Shown here one piece after another: positions 1 through 5,749 of a stretch of DNA of 9,116 nt. Where the stretch lies: positions 2,215-11,330 of the forward strand of contig JASEHU010000045.1 in the NCBI GenBank assembly GCA_030018635.1. The letters are read 5' to 3'. Under the pieces are notes generated by a model, which was given only the letters and a program-made list of their open reading frames with translations, was not told where the DNA came from and searched no databases. The position numbers were made by a program, and so were the translations under genes. This DNA is from a bacterium. Its GTDB lineage: Bacteria; UBA9089; CG2-30-40-21; SBAY01. The stretch's first letter is position 1. The number at the start of each line of letters is the position of its first letter.

Positions 1-17
1 TTGGGGGTATCTATGAT

Positions 18-90
18 AGAATCCAGGAGTCAGAATCCAGGAGTCAGAATAAACCTCACTCCAGGAGCGCCTTTTTTATTCTGACTCCTG
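18..90. repeat. 14-bp tandem repeat plus 16-bp perfect inverted repeat
   Basis: AGAATCCAGGAGTC occurs at 18-31 and again at 32-45, and a third partial copy starts at 46. The stretch 38-53 (CAGGAGTCAGAATAAA) is the exact reverse complement of 75-90, with a 21-base loop between them. Similar words (ATTCTGACTCCTGACTCCTG and TTCTGACTACTGG) continue to about 112. It does not code for anything recognisable. Such short-word repeats are typical of dispersed intergenic repeats. There is no U-tract placement that would make it a clear terminator. Confidence 0.8.
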
Positions 91-157
91 ACTCCTGAAT
101 TCTGACTACTGGAGCACCCACAATATCAAATGTTATGAACCAGCAGGACACCACCAA

Positions 158-228
158 TTATTTTACCACTCCTATCTTCCCTACCTTCTTATCCCCTTCT
201 GCACCAATGACATAAATGTAAATCCCAC
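158..228 (-). pseudogene. 3' remnant of a secreted protein: C-terminal sorting/FlgD-like domain end
   Basis: Reading the minus strand from 226 gives 22 codons beginning GIYIYVIGAEGDKK, continuing VGKIGVVK, then TAA at 160-158. The pattern 'SGIYIYxIxAxGxKKxGKIxVxK-stop' is what I know from the very end of type IX-type C-terminal sorting domains and FlgD-Ig-like C-terminal domains of exported proteins. Two bases upstream the frame meets the terminal inverted repeat at 229, and the next in-frame codons inside that element reach a stop (TAA). The rest of the gene is not found on the far side of the element (463-796). This looks like the tail of a larger gene lost by insertion and deletion. The length is too short for certainty; chance is possible, but the motif plus stop position is striking. 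Confidence 0.5.
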
Positions 229-462
229 GGGTGTGGCTACTTTAGGACGACGGAAAAAAGGGGCTTTTACCTTGCTTTTAGGTTCAAAAAAGGTATTTTC
301 CCCACCCAAACACTGGATTTTTCCGACAAAAGGACCCTATATTACTGTTCATAGGTAATATCTCCTCAAAAATAAGGTTTTTCCCATTTTAACTTTTTAC
401 ATAACTTCAGTAATTACAGGATTTTTTTATCGTTCTTCCGTCGTTTAAGAATAGCCACACCC
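229..462. mobile_element. MITE-like or internally deleted IS, 234 bp, 27-bp imperfect terminal inverted repeats
   Basis: The left end 229-255 begins GGGTGTGGCTACTTTAGG and finishes ACGACGGAA. The reverse complement of the right end (436-462) begins GGGTGTGGCTATTCTTAA and finishes ACGACGGAA, so 22 of 27 positions match by eye. Inside, on the minus strand, a good ribosome site (GAGGAG, complement of 362-367) lies 9 bases before an ATG at 352-350. This opens a 22-codon frame (MNSNIGSFCRKNPVFGWG...) ending with TGA at 286-284, as if the start of a transposase gene remained and the rest were deleted. I cannot assign an IS family. No convincing target-site duplication is visible (left flank AATCCCAC, right flank AATACAAG), so the ends may have been rearranged. 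The left end abuts a gene remnant at 158-228. Confidence 0.6.
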
Positions 463-525
463 AATACAAGAGAGAATTTTTATGAGAAATTAAGGCGGGT
501 ATTAAAATTATAACACTTATTAATA

Positions 526-739
526 ATCTGGACTTTCGTGATTTTTAGTGGGTTGAAATCCCTTGAAAACATACGGGACAGCAATTATTGATAAGTTAAG
601 GTTAAACCCTAATCTGCCAAAAATTATAAACACGAAAACTTGAAATTCAAGAAAATACGAAAAGGAATATATATTTTTTCGTGCTTTCGTCCTTTCGTGC
701 TTTCGTGATTCTATTGAATAAATTCACGAAAGTCCAGAT
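526..739. repeat. Element bounded by perfect 16-bp inverted repeat
   Basis: ATCTGGACTTTCGTGA at 526-541 is the exact reverse complement of 724-739. The 214-bp span contains CACGAAAA words (631 onward), a perfect 13-bp palindrome CTTGAAATTCAAG (639-651) and the TTTCGTG tandem array, so much of it could fold on itself. No coding frame belongs to it. It may be a small non-autonomous repeat, but no flanking target duplication is seen. Confidence 0.6.
677..708. repeat. Four tandem copies of an 8-bp unit TTTCGTGC
   Basis: Units are TTTCGTGC (677-684), TTTCGTCC (685-692), TTTCGTGC (693-700) and TTTCGTGA (701-708). The same TTTCGTGA word ends the left arm of the enclosing inverted repeat, so array and arms share a sequence vocabulary. 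The units are too short and have no spacers, so this is not a CRISPR. Confidence 0.75.
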
Positions 740-796
740 AATATATAGTATCGTTATTTCCTCAAACTTTCTTATCTTCTCCATCAATCTCATTTT

Positions 797-1387
797 TTAT
801 TTCACAATTACTTTTATTGTCTCAAACAGAATTTTCAGATCAGTCCAAAAATTATTTTCCTTAACATATTTTAATTGAAGCCGTATTTTTTCAGGTCTTA
901 TTTCTTCCATATATGTTTTTTCAGGGTCAGGACTACCTGCAAGTAAAGTGCCTTCATCCGAATTCCAGAGCGATGCCCAGTCAGTAATTCCGGGGGGAAC
1001 CGATAATATTACTTTTTCTTCCTCCGTGAACATATTTACATAATGTTGAACCTCCGGACGAGGACCGACAAAACTCATATCGCCTTTTAAAACATTTATC
1101 AACTGCGGCAATTCATCTAATTTATATTTTCTTAAAAATTTCCCAATCTTAAGTAACCGTGGGTCATCACCTGAAGTAGACGGACCTCCAATTTTATCCG
1201 CATTTACTACCATCGTTCTAAACTTGAACATCCTGAACGGTTTTCCAAATTTACCAACTCTTACTCCACGATAAAACACAGTACCGCCATCTTCCTTTTT
1301 TATCAAAATGGCCATCAATATCATTAAAGGTAAAGTTACCAAAAAACCTATAAACGAAAATACAATATCGAAAATCCTTTTTAACAT
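797..1387 (-). CDS. Undecaprenyl-phosphate sugar phosphotransferase (monotopic phosphoglycosyl transferase)
   Basis: Transfers a sugar-1-phosphate from a nucleotide sugar to undecaprenyl phosphate on the inner membrane face, the first step of repeat-unit assembly (bacterial sugar transferase family). Residues ~5-30 form the hydrophobic re-entrant N-terminal helix (FDIVFSFIGFLVTLPLMIL). After it come the basic FKFRTM segment, the catalytic Asp-Glu in KLDELPQ (residues 91-92) and GDMSFVGPRPEV. At 196 aa it matches the short PglC/WcaJ-C-terminal type without the extra N-terminal membrane domain. I chose the start at 1387, where MLKRIFD begins: an AAGGAT site lies 4 bases upstream. The ATG at 1405 lies inside the upstream gene and has no ribosome site. 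The gap to the upstream glycosyltransferase is 2 bases, and that gene's last codons supply the ribosome site, so the two are probably translationally coupled. The sugar specificity cannot be read. Confidence 0.93.
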   Translation of the reverse strand: MLKRIFDIVFSFIGFLVTLPLMILMAILIKKEDGGTVFYRGVRVGKFGKPFRMFKFRTMVVNADKIGGPSTSGDDPRLLKIGKFLRKYKLDELPQLINVLKGDMSFVGPRPEVQHYVNMFTEEEKVILSVPPGITDWASLWNSDEGTLLAGSPDPEKTYMEEIRPEKIRLQLKYVKENNFWTDLKILFETIKVIVK

Positions 1388-1389
1388 AT

Positions 1390-2451
1390 TTATCCTTGTA
1401 AGCATTCAACCGTTCTACTATTTTGCATCATCCAGAAATTTTTGGAAACCAAAACTTTTACCAAACCGACCACCGAACCCAGACCGTAACTTAAATGTAG
1501 TGTTGCAAACATGAAAATCAAAACAGGGAAATATCGCCAATTCTTTTCGGAAATAGATATTTTAGCAGAAAAAAAACAATTTGTCAAAAGATAAAATCCT
1601 GCTGTAAATAATAAAAGCTCCCCAAATATCCACCAGTATAATGATAGCATTCCAAGACTCAATAATGCAAATACAAAGGCAAATGGAATATAATGTCGCC
1701 AGCTCAGTGGCATTTTAACAAATTTCATTGGATAAATAGCCCAAAAACCATTGCGGAAATTATTCTTACAAAATGATTGAAAATCTGAGCGGGTATAATA
1801 GTAAGAAATTATATCTGGAAACAGCATTATCTTTCCGCCGTTATTTTTAAGTCGTATGTTGAATTCCATATCCTGACTGCTAGCAAGGTGTTCGTTAAAA
1901 AGCCCTATTTTTTCAAAAATTTCTTTTCTATAACATCCACCAAAGACGGTATCTGTTTCTTTGGGCTGTTCTGTCCCAGTTCTGAAATCGGAATTACCTA
2001 CCCCAAATTGGCTGGTCAGAACATTAACAATAATTCTACCAATAAAAGTATCATTCTGTGATAAGGTAACCATTGTTCCGCCGACATTATCAGCATTATA
2101 TTCGTATAAATACCGGACACATTTTGAGACATAGTCTTCCGAATACTCAGTGTGAGCATCCATCCTTATAATTACATCACCTTTTGCCTCTTTGATGCCA
2201 AGGTTCATAGCAGTCGGTACAATCTTTTTGAGATTATCCCAAAGTTTAATATTCGAGTATTGTTGAGTATATCTTTGAATTGTCTCTCTTGTGCCGTCTT
2301 CACTCATTCCATCAATAACCAAAACCTTAAGTTTATCCTTTGGATAGTCCTGAGCAATAATAGAATCAAGGCATTTGCTAATGAATCTTTCTTCGTTACG
2401 GCAAGGGATGATAATACTAACTAAAACTCTCAATTTATCAATATCTATCAT
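1390..2451 (-). CDS. ExoA-like family 2 glycosyltransferase with C-terminal membrane helices
   Basis: Adds a sugar to the growing lipid-linked oligosaccharide at the cytoplasmic membrane face. The GT-A fold is visible in order: VSIIIPCRNEE (residues 11-21), VIDGMSEDGT (45-54), the metal-binding equivalent MDAHTEY (97-103), VFGGCYRK (169-176) and the acceptor-side acidic motif SQDMEFNIRL (192-201). Three probable membrane helices follow (~255-275, 278-295, 307-335). The DAH motif and the membrane tail resemble ExoA of succinoglycan synthesis, where the enzyme is a beta-glucosyltransferase; the linkage and sugar here are unknown. An AAGGAT ribosome site lies 8 bases before the ATG, and a consensus promoter sits at 2478-2506. 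It probably begins a two-gene transcript with the downstream phosphoglycosyl transferase, separated from the upstream Wzy-like gene by a small mobile element. Length 353 aa, complete. Confidence 0.9.
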   Translation of the reverse strand: MIDIDKLRVLVSIIIPCRNEERFISKCLDSIIAQDYPKDKLKVLVIDGMSEDGTRETIQRYTQQYSNIKLWDNLKKIVPTAMNLGIKEAKGDVIIRMDAHTEYSEDYVSKCVRYLYEYNADNVGGTMVTLSQNDTFIGRIIVNVLTSQFGVGNSDFRTGTEQPKETDTVFGGCYRKEIFEKIGLFNEHLASSQDMEFNIRLKNNGGKIMLFPDIISYYYTRSDFQSFCKNNFRNGFWAIYPMKFVKMPLSWRHYIPFAFVFALLSLGMLSLYWWIFGELLLFTAGFYLLTNCFFSAKISISEKNWRYFPVLIFMFATLHLSYGLGSVVGLVKVLVSKNFWMMQNSRTVECLQG

Positions 2452-2477
2452 ACTACTTTATCCTTACCTTCAGGAAT

Positions 2478-2506
2478 ATTATATTCTTTTTTTATCCTTT
2501 TGTCAA
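2478..2506 (-). promoter_or_regulatory. Perfect-consensus sigma-70 promoter for the ExoA-like GT2 / sugar transferase pair
   Basis: On the minus strand TTGACA (complement of 2501-2506) is followed after exactly 17 bases by TATAAT (complement of 2478-2483). A start site near 2471 would give a leader of about 20 bases containing the AAGGAT ribosome site at 2465-2460. The -35 hexamer overlaps the loop and one arm of a perfect 9-bp hairpin (TTTATCCTT at 2491-2499, AAGGATAAA at 2505-2513, loop TTGTC). The hairpin has no following T-run on the minus strand, so I do not call it a terminator. Activity is inferred from the consensus match only. Confidence 0.75.
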
Positions 2507-2514
2507 GGATAAAT

Positions 2515-2637
2515 TTCCCTGCCCAGAAATTCCTCAACTTTAAGAAAGTAAGAATTGATGGAGGGAAAACCGCATGAATTAGGTTTTCTCTCCCCTTAAT
2601 TTTTCTACTTAAAGTTGAGGAATTTCTGTTCCCTGCC
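2515..2637. mobile_element. 105-bp MITE with 21-bp perfect terminal inverted repeats and 9-bp target duplication
   Basis: The arm at 2524-2544 (begins CAGAAATTCCTCAACTT) is the exact reverse complement of 2608-2628. Immediately outside both arms lies the same 9-mer, TTCCCTGCC (2515-2523 and 2629-2637), which is the expected footprint of transposition. The interior pairs as well: GAGGGAAAACC opposite GGTTTTCTCTC, with one G-T wobble, so nearly the whole element is an imperfect hairpin around a loop near GCATGAATTA. There is no coding capacity, so it must have been moved by a transposase encoded elsewhere. A 9-bp duplication is common for IS1 and some IS4-type transposases, but the family is not determined. 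It lies between the Wzy-like gene and the promoter at 2478-2506. Confidence 0.88.
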
Positions 2638-2648
2638 AGTAATAAATT

Positions 2649-3878
2649 CTATTTTTCATTTTCAACCTTGTTCAAAATTTGCCCAAGGGTGTATGAAGTC
2701 CCCATCCATGCAAACAATGCCAGATTATTAATATCACCTGAAGTCATCGAAGTCAAAAAAGAAAAGACAAAGAGACTCATGATTACATTAGGCAATAGCC
2801 ATAGTTTTAAATAGTTATATTTATTTCGTAGATAAATCAAATGCTTAAAGCTAAAACCTATCATAAGTCCAAAGAATATAATCCCTATCAATCCTAACTC
2901 AGAACCAATTTCTAAAATAATATTATGTGGATATTTAAATCTCTCGATGCCCTTTATTTCTACAGAGAAGTTACTGAATCCACCAATCCCTACTCCCAAA
3001 AAAGGATGCTGAGAAAACAATTTTATGGCAACTCTTGCATTTTCCAATCGTTCCACACGACCAGAATAATTTGGTGATAAGTAAGCCTTGGTACGCAAGA
3101 AACAAACCTGACCAATTGAGAAGAATAATAAACTACTTACAATAATCAGTAAAAGGGTATTAAATAATATTCTCCTATTGCCCAGTAGATTTTTAATAGA
3201 GATAATTGTCATAAAAATTATTGTGCCAAAAAAGGCGAAAACAGGACATTTACCATAGGAAGATACGAGAATAACTATACATAATATATATGAAAGATTT
3301 AACCAGATTGTTTGTTTTGTTGAGTGATTTTTTAATAAAAAATAATAAAGAATTATTAAATCTGTTATTCCTACGATTTGTTGTAGGACTAAATAATTAC
3401 TTCCTATTAGACCTTGTTCAGGATAAATTTCTGAAGAGGATAAATAGAATAAAGAATATAGCCGTAAGCCCAAAATAGCAATACTTAAGAAAACACCTAT
3501 AATTATTAATGTTTTTAAAAAGCGTTCAAAGACCTTTAGAGATGTGAATATGAAAAATGGGGCAAAATAGGCTAATGCAGTAAATGTGATAAATTCTAAA
3601 ATTTTAGTCTTCCCATATCCTAAGTTTGAAGTATATCTCATACTCAAGACCATCAGCATAAGCAACCCAAGGTATGGGAAGAAAAGGGTTTTGGGGATAG
3701 GAGGTATTTTCCGTGTTCTAAGAAAGGTAATAATAATATGTGCTAAAATAAAGCAGAATAACAAAAATACAGGATTTAAAACCTGTGGTAGGGATAAATT
3801 TTGACATAGTGTGGTATATTTCGTTGGAATAAGAAATATTGCGAAAAGTATTTCAGAAAAATCCAAGAACCTCCCCAT
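2649..3878 (-). CDS. Wzy / O-antigen ligase family membrane protein
   Basis: Integral inner-membrane protein of the O-antigen polymerase/ligase family. It would join lipid-linked repeat units on the periplasmic side (polymerase), or attach the chain to lipid A core or another acceptor (ligase). Of 409 aa, about ten to eleven hydrophobic helices can be traced (for example 5-20, 35-53, 65-80, 95-112, 120-140, 165-183, 193-209, 215-228, 238-258, 325-346, 360-380). The signature is the periplasmic loop RVERLENARVAI (274-285) running into HPFLGVGIGGFSNF (291-304), then KYPHNIILEIGSELGLIG (315-332), matching the HPxxGxGxG...PHNxxLExxxExGxxG pattern. An AAGGAG ribosome site stands 8 bases before the ATG. 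The flippase gene ends 34 bases upstream, so they are likely co-transcribed. Polymerase is favoured because a flippase and an initiating transferase are adjacent, but the family does not separate the two functions by sequence. Confidence 0.85.
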   Translation of the reverse strand: MGRFLDFSEILFAIFLIPTKYTTLCQNLSLPQVLNPVFLLFCFILAHIIITFLRTRKIPPIPKTLFFPYLGLLMLMVLSMRYTSNLGYGKTKILEFITFTALAYFAPFFIFTSLKVFERFLKTLIIIGVFLSIAILGLRLYSLFYLSSSEIYPEQGLIGSNYLVLQQIVGITDLIILYYFLLKNHSTKQTIWLNLSYILCIVILVSSYGKCPVFAFFGTIIFMTIISIKNLLGNRRILFNTLLLIIVSSLLFFSIGQVCFLRTKAYLSPNYSGRVERLENARVAIKLFSQHPFLGVGIGGFSNFSVEIKGIERFKYPHNIILEIGSELGLIGIIFFGLMIGFSFKHLIYLRNKYNYLKLWLLPNVIMSLFVFSFLTSMTSGDINNLALFAWMGTSYTLGQILNKVENEK

Positions 3879-3912
3879 AAGAAACTCTCCTTTTCTCTAA
3901 TATTCATCTAAA

Positions 3913-5463
3913 TTAAATCCTATGATAAAAATTCCGTTTGAATAATTTCCATACTATAGGAATATCATCTTTCATTAGAAACCAACCTAAGACAAAATAA
4001 AACATAAAATAAAGGAGCACTGAAAATACAAAACTAAATATAGTTGAATCTCTAAATGGTAGAATAGGGAGTAATGAAATCAAGGCACATAATAAGGAAA
4101 TACCAAAAGTCCTTGATAATATTTTAATCTGTAGTCCTCCCAACTTTTTTCTTAGTGCTAAACCCATGGCAAACAGTGTAAATATAATTCCAAGGGTACT
4201 GGTAAGTGCAATTCCTTTTATTCCCATAAGTGGAACTAAAAGATAATTAGAGAAAATCATAAACAGGAGACTAATTATCATTACTCTAAGTGGGGTTATT
4301 GTGTCAGAAAAGGCATAACATAGACGAATAAAAATAGGTATTATCACACTGGCCGTTAATCCAACTATATAAAAAATAAAAGCATTTGAGGTTGTCTGTA
4401 AGGCTAAATCATCAAATGCTCCCCGCATAAAGATGAAACGAATAAACTCTTTACTGAAAAAAATTAATATAATGCTCAATGGCAGAAAAAAAATAATAAT
4501 CTGTCTAATAAGTTTTACGATAAGACTCCTTGTTTCATTCAATTTTTGTTCTGAGACCTGAGTTGAGAATGTTGGGAATATTGCCTTAACGACGCTTAAT
4601 GATACCAGGGAAGTCGGGACATTAAATAATCTTTTGGCATACCCAAGTGCTGAAATACTCCCTACAGTTAACCCTGAGGCGAAAAAATTTTCAATGATTC
4701 CACTTGTTTGAGAAAAAAAATCATAACACAGTATAAGCATCGTAAACATGATAAACTCTTTTAAAACAGAGCCTCTAAAATCTATCTTGAAACCTAAAAC
4801 TCTCTTTTTAAATAAATAGATAATTTGGATAGCAATAGCAAGAAAAGTCCCTATAATTAATCCAAATACCAAGGCATAAATCCCCAAAACCGAAGAAAAG
4901 AAAATCAGCATTAGAATAACACACAGGATGCTTGTTAGGTCTGCAAAGGCAGGTATTTTAAAGTGATGGAATGCGTTATAAATTGCGGTTAAAAGATGAA
5001 AAAGTGAAAGACCAAGTACCATTATCGAAAGATGTTGTGTCATCTTTGTTGTTATTTTGAAGGTTGTCTCTGGAAGTCCAGGGGCAATCATTTTAATAAT
5101 TGGTTCAGACATAAAGCATAGAAAAAATAAAAAAAATATCGAAATTATAATAGTAAAACAAACAATAGTCCGGATATGCTTATTCGCTTCTGATATTTCT
5201 TCTTTATTTAATAGCCTTTGATAAAAAGGCACTAAAGAGATACCAAAAGCAGAACCTATACTACCGCCTATTAAGGTAGGAATCGTTATGGCAATCATAT
5301 ATGCATCGACATCAGTTCCAGCCCCGAAATTTTTTGCAACTAAGATTTCACGAACAAAACCCAACAGCTTACTAACTACGGTACAAAATAAAAGTATAGA
5401 ACTCGCATTAACCCATGTTTGTATAGATAATCCAGGAATTTGAGACTTCGGCTTATCTCTCAT
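3913..5463 (-). CDS. MurJ/MviN-family lipid flippase, probably serving the polysaccharide
   Basis: MOP-superfamily polytopic transporter of 516 aa (MurJ usually ~510, 14 helices). Recognisable segments are LLGFVREILVAKNFGAG (33-49), DVDAYMIAITIP (51-62), ISALGYAKRLFNVPTSLVS (270-288) and FMRGAFDD (345-352). MurJ exports lipid II; here the position between glycosyltransferases and a Wzy-like polymerase suggests that it flips the undecaprenyl-linked repeat unit in place of a Wzx protein. By-eye alignment to E. coli MurJ keeps R24 (R38), D39 (D53) and R270 (R278), but R18 becomes K32, and the R52-R53 pair becomes G66-G67. This is compatible with a different substrate. The ATG is forced, because the preceding codon is TAA. 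Its AAGGAG site is an unusually long 12 bases upstream, so translation may be weak. The gene symbol is a family label only. Confidence 0.88.
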   Translation of the reverse strand: MRDKPKSQIPGLSIQTWVNASSILLFCTVVSKLLGFVREILVAKNFGAGTDVDAYMIAITIPTLIGGSIGSAFGISLVPFYQRLLNKEEISEANKHIRTIVCFTIIISIFFLFFLCFMSEPIIKMIAPGLPETTFKITTKMTQHLSIMVLGLSLFHLLTAIYNAFHHFKIPAFADLTSILCVILMLIFFSSVLGIYALVFGLIIGTFLAIAIQIIYLFKKRVLGFKIDFRGSVLKEFIMFTMLILCYDFFSQTSGIIENFFASGLTVGSISALGYAKRLFNVPTSLVSLSVVKAIFPTFSTQVSEQKLNETRSLIVKLIRQIIIFFLPLSIILIFFSKEFIRFIFMRGAFDDLALQTTSNAFIFYIVGLTASVIIPIFIRLCYAFSDTITPLRVMIISLLFMIFSNYLLVPLMGIKGIALTSTLGIIFTLFAMGLALRKKLGGLQIKILSRTFGISLLCALISLLPILPFRDSTIFSFVFSVLLYFMFYFVLGWFLMKDDIPIVWKLFKRNFYHRI

Positions 5464-5506
5464 TTATGTCAATATCTCCTTTGTATTTCTGAAGTTTCGT
5501 TAATTT

Positions 5507-5570
5507 AGTAATCGGATTGAATGGATTTTAATATTTTATTTATCCGTTTTATCCGCTAAATCCGATTACT
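5507..5570. repeat. 64-bp palindromic intergenic repeat with 12-bp perfect arms
   Basis: AGTAATCGGATT at 5507-5518 is the reverse complement of AATCCGATTACT at 5559-5570. The interior carries related words (TTTATCCG, TTTTATCCG, CTAAATCCG), making a loose ~9-base repeat of ATCCG. It sits in the 139-base gap between the truncated methyltransferase remnant and the flippase gene and is the likeliest scar of whatever removed the rest of that methyltransferase. No target duplication is visible. Confidence 0.7.
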
Positions 5571-5602
5571 ATTTTTGTTACTTCCAATTTTTACTTTAAC
5601 CC

Positions 5603-5749
5603 TCAATAGAATTCTGTAATAATGCTATTATTAGAATCAATAAGAAACTTAAAATTATCTATACCACTTATACCTAAAATTCTTCCAGAGATAGGATTCT
5701 TAAAACATGTAGTTATTCTTTTATACATAAAAAATCTTGTTAATCTCAT
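5603..5749 (-). pseudogene. Truncated 5' end of a SAM-dependent methyltransferase gene
   Basis: The 48-codon frame MRLTRFFMYKRITTCF... contains GRILGISGIDNFKFLID (22-38) and ends NNSIITEFY followed by TGA. I recognise this as the start of a polysaccharide-cluster class I methyltransferase type whose intact members read 'G+xLxISGINNFxxLIDxxNxxIIEVxYPEVDxQNLPFxDNSFDFVISDQVxEH'. Here everything after the first strand-loop region is absent, so the catalytic fold cannot form. The ATG (5749-5747) overlaps the stop of the upstream GT2 as ATGA and has a GGAAG site about 9 bases upstream, the arrangement of a real operon gene. A longer in-frame start at 5791 lies inside the GT2 gene and is less likely. 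Downstream is non-coding repeat DNA (5507-5570). Family recognition is from memory. Confidence 0.62.

Larger units (their letters stand above)
463..796. other. Gene-free stretch downstream of the last cluster gene
   Basis: About 330 bases between the terminal-repeat element and the stop codon of the sugar transferase. Plus-strand open frames here are AT-rich and hydrophobic by composition and show no family signature. The content is repeats: a 16-bp inverted repeat (526-541 with 724-739), a CTTGAA-A-TTCAAG palindrome (639-651) and an 8-bp tandem repeat (677-708). No clear rho-independent terminator for the minus-strand operon is visible. Confidence 0.6.

Noticed and set aside
229..462. Target-site duplication for the 234-bp element
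   Set aside because: Left flank AATCCCAC and right flank AATACAAG share only a few bases, so no duplication is claimed.
677..708. Possible CRISPR-like short regular array
   Set aside because: Units of 8 bases are contiguous with no unique spacers, and no cas gene is present.
681..878. Plus-strand open frame of 65 codons beginning in the TTTCGTG array
   Set aside because: Starts in a tandem repeat, overlaps the 3' end of the well-supported sugar transferase on the opposite strand, has low-complexity hydrophobic content and no ribosome site.
1388..1405. Longer start of the sugar transferase at 1405
   Set aside because: No ribosome site precedes it and it would overlap the upstream gene; the ATG at 1387 has an AAGGAT site.
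2491..2513. Hairpin TTTATCCTT/AAGGATAAA as a terminator for the Wzy-like gene
   Set aside because: On the minus strand the stem is followed by an A-run, not a T-run, and the -35 box falls in its loop and one arm; a promoter explains the sequence better.
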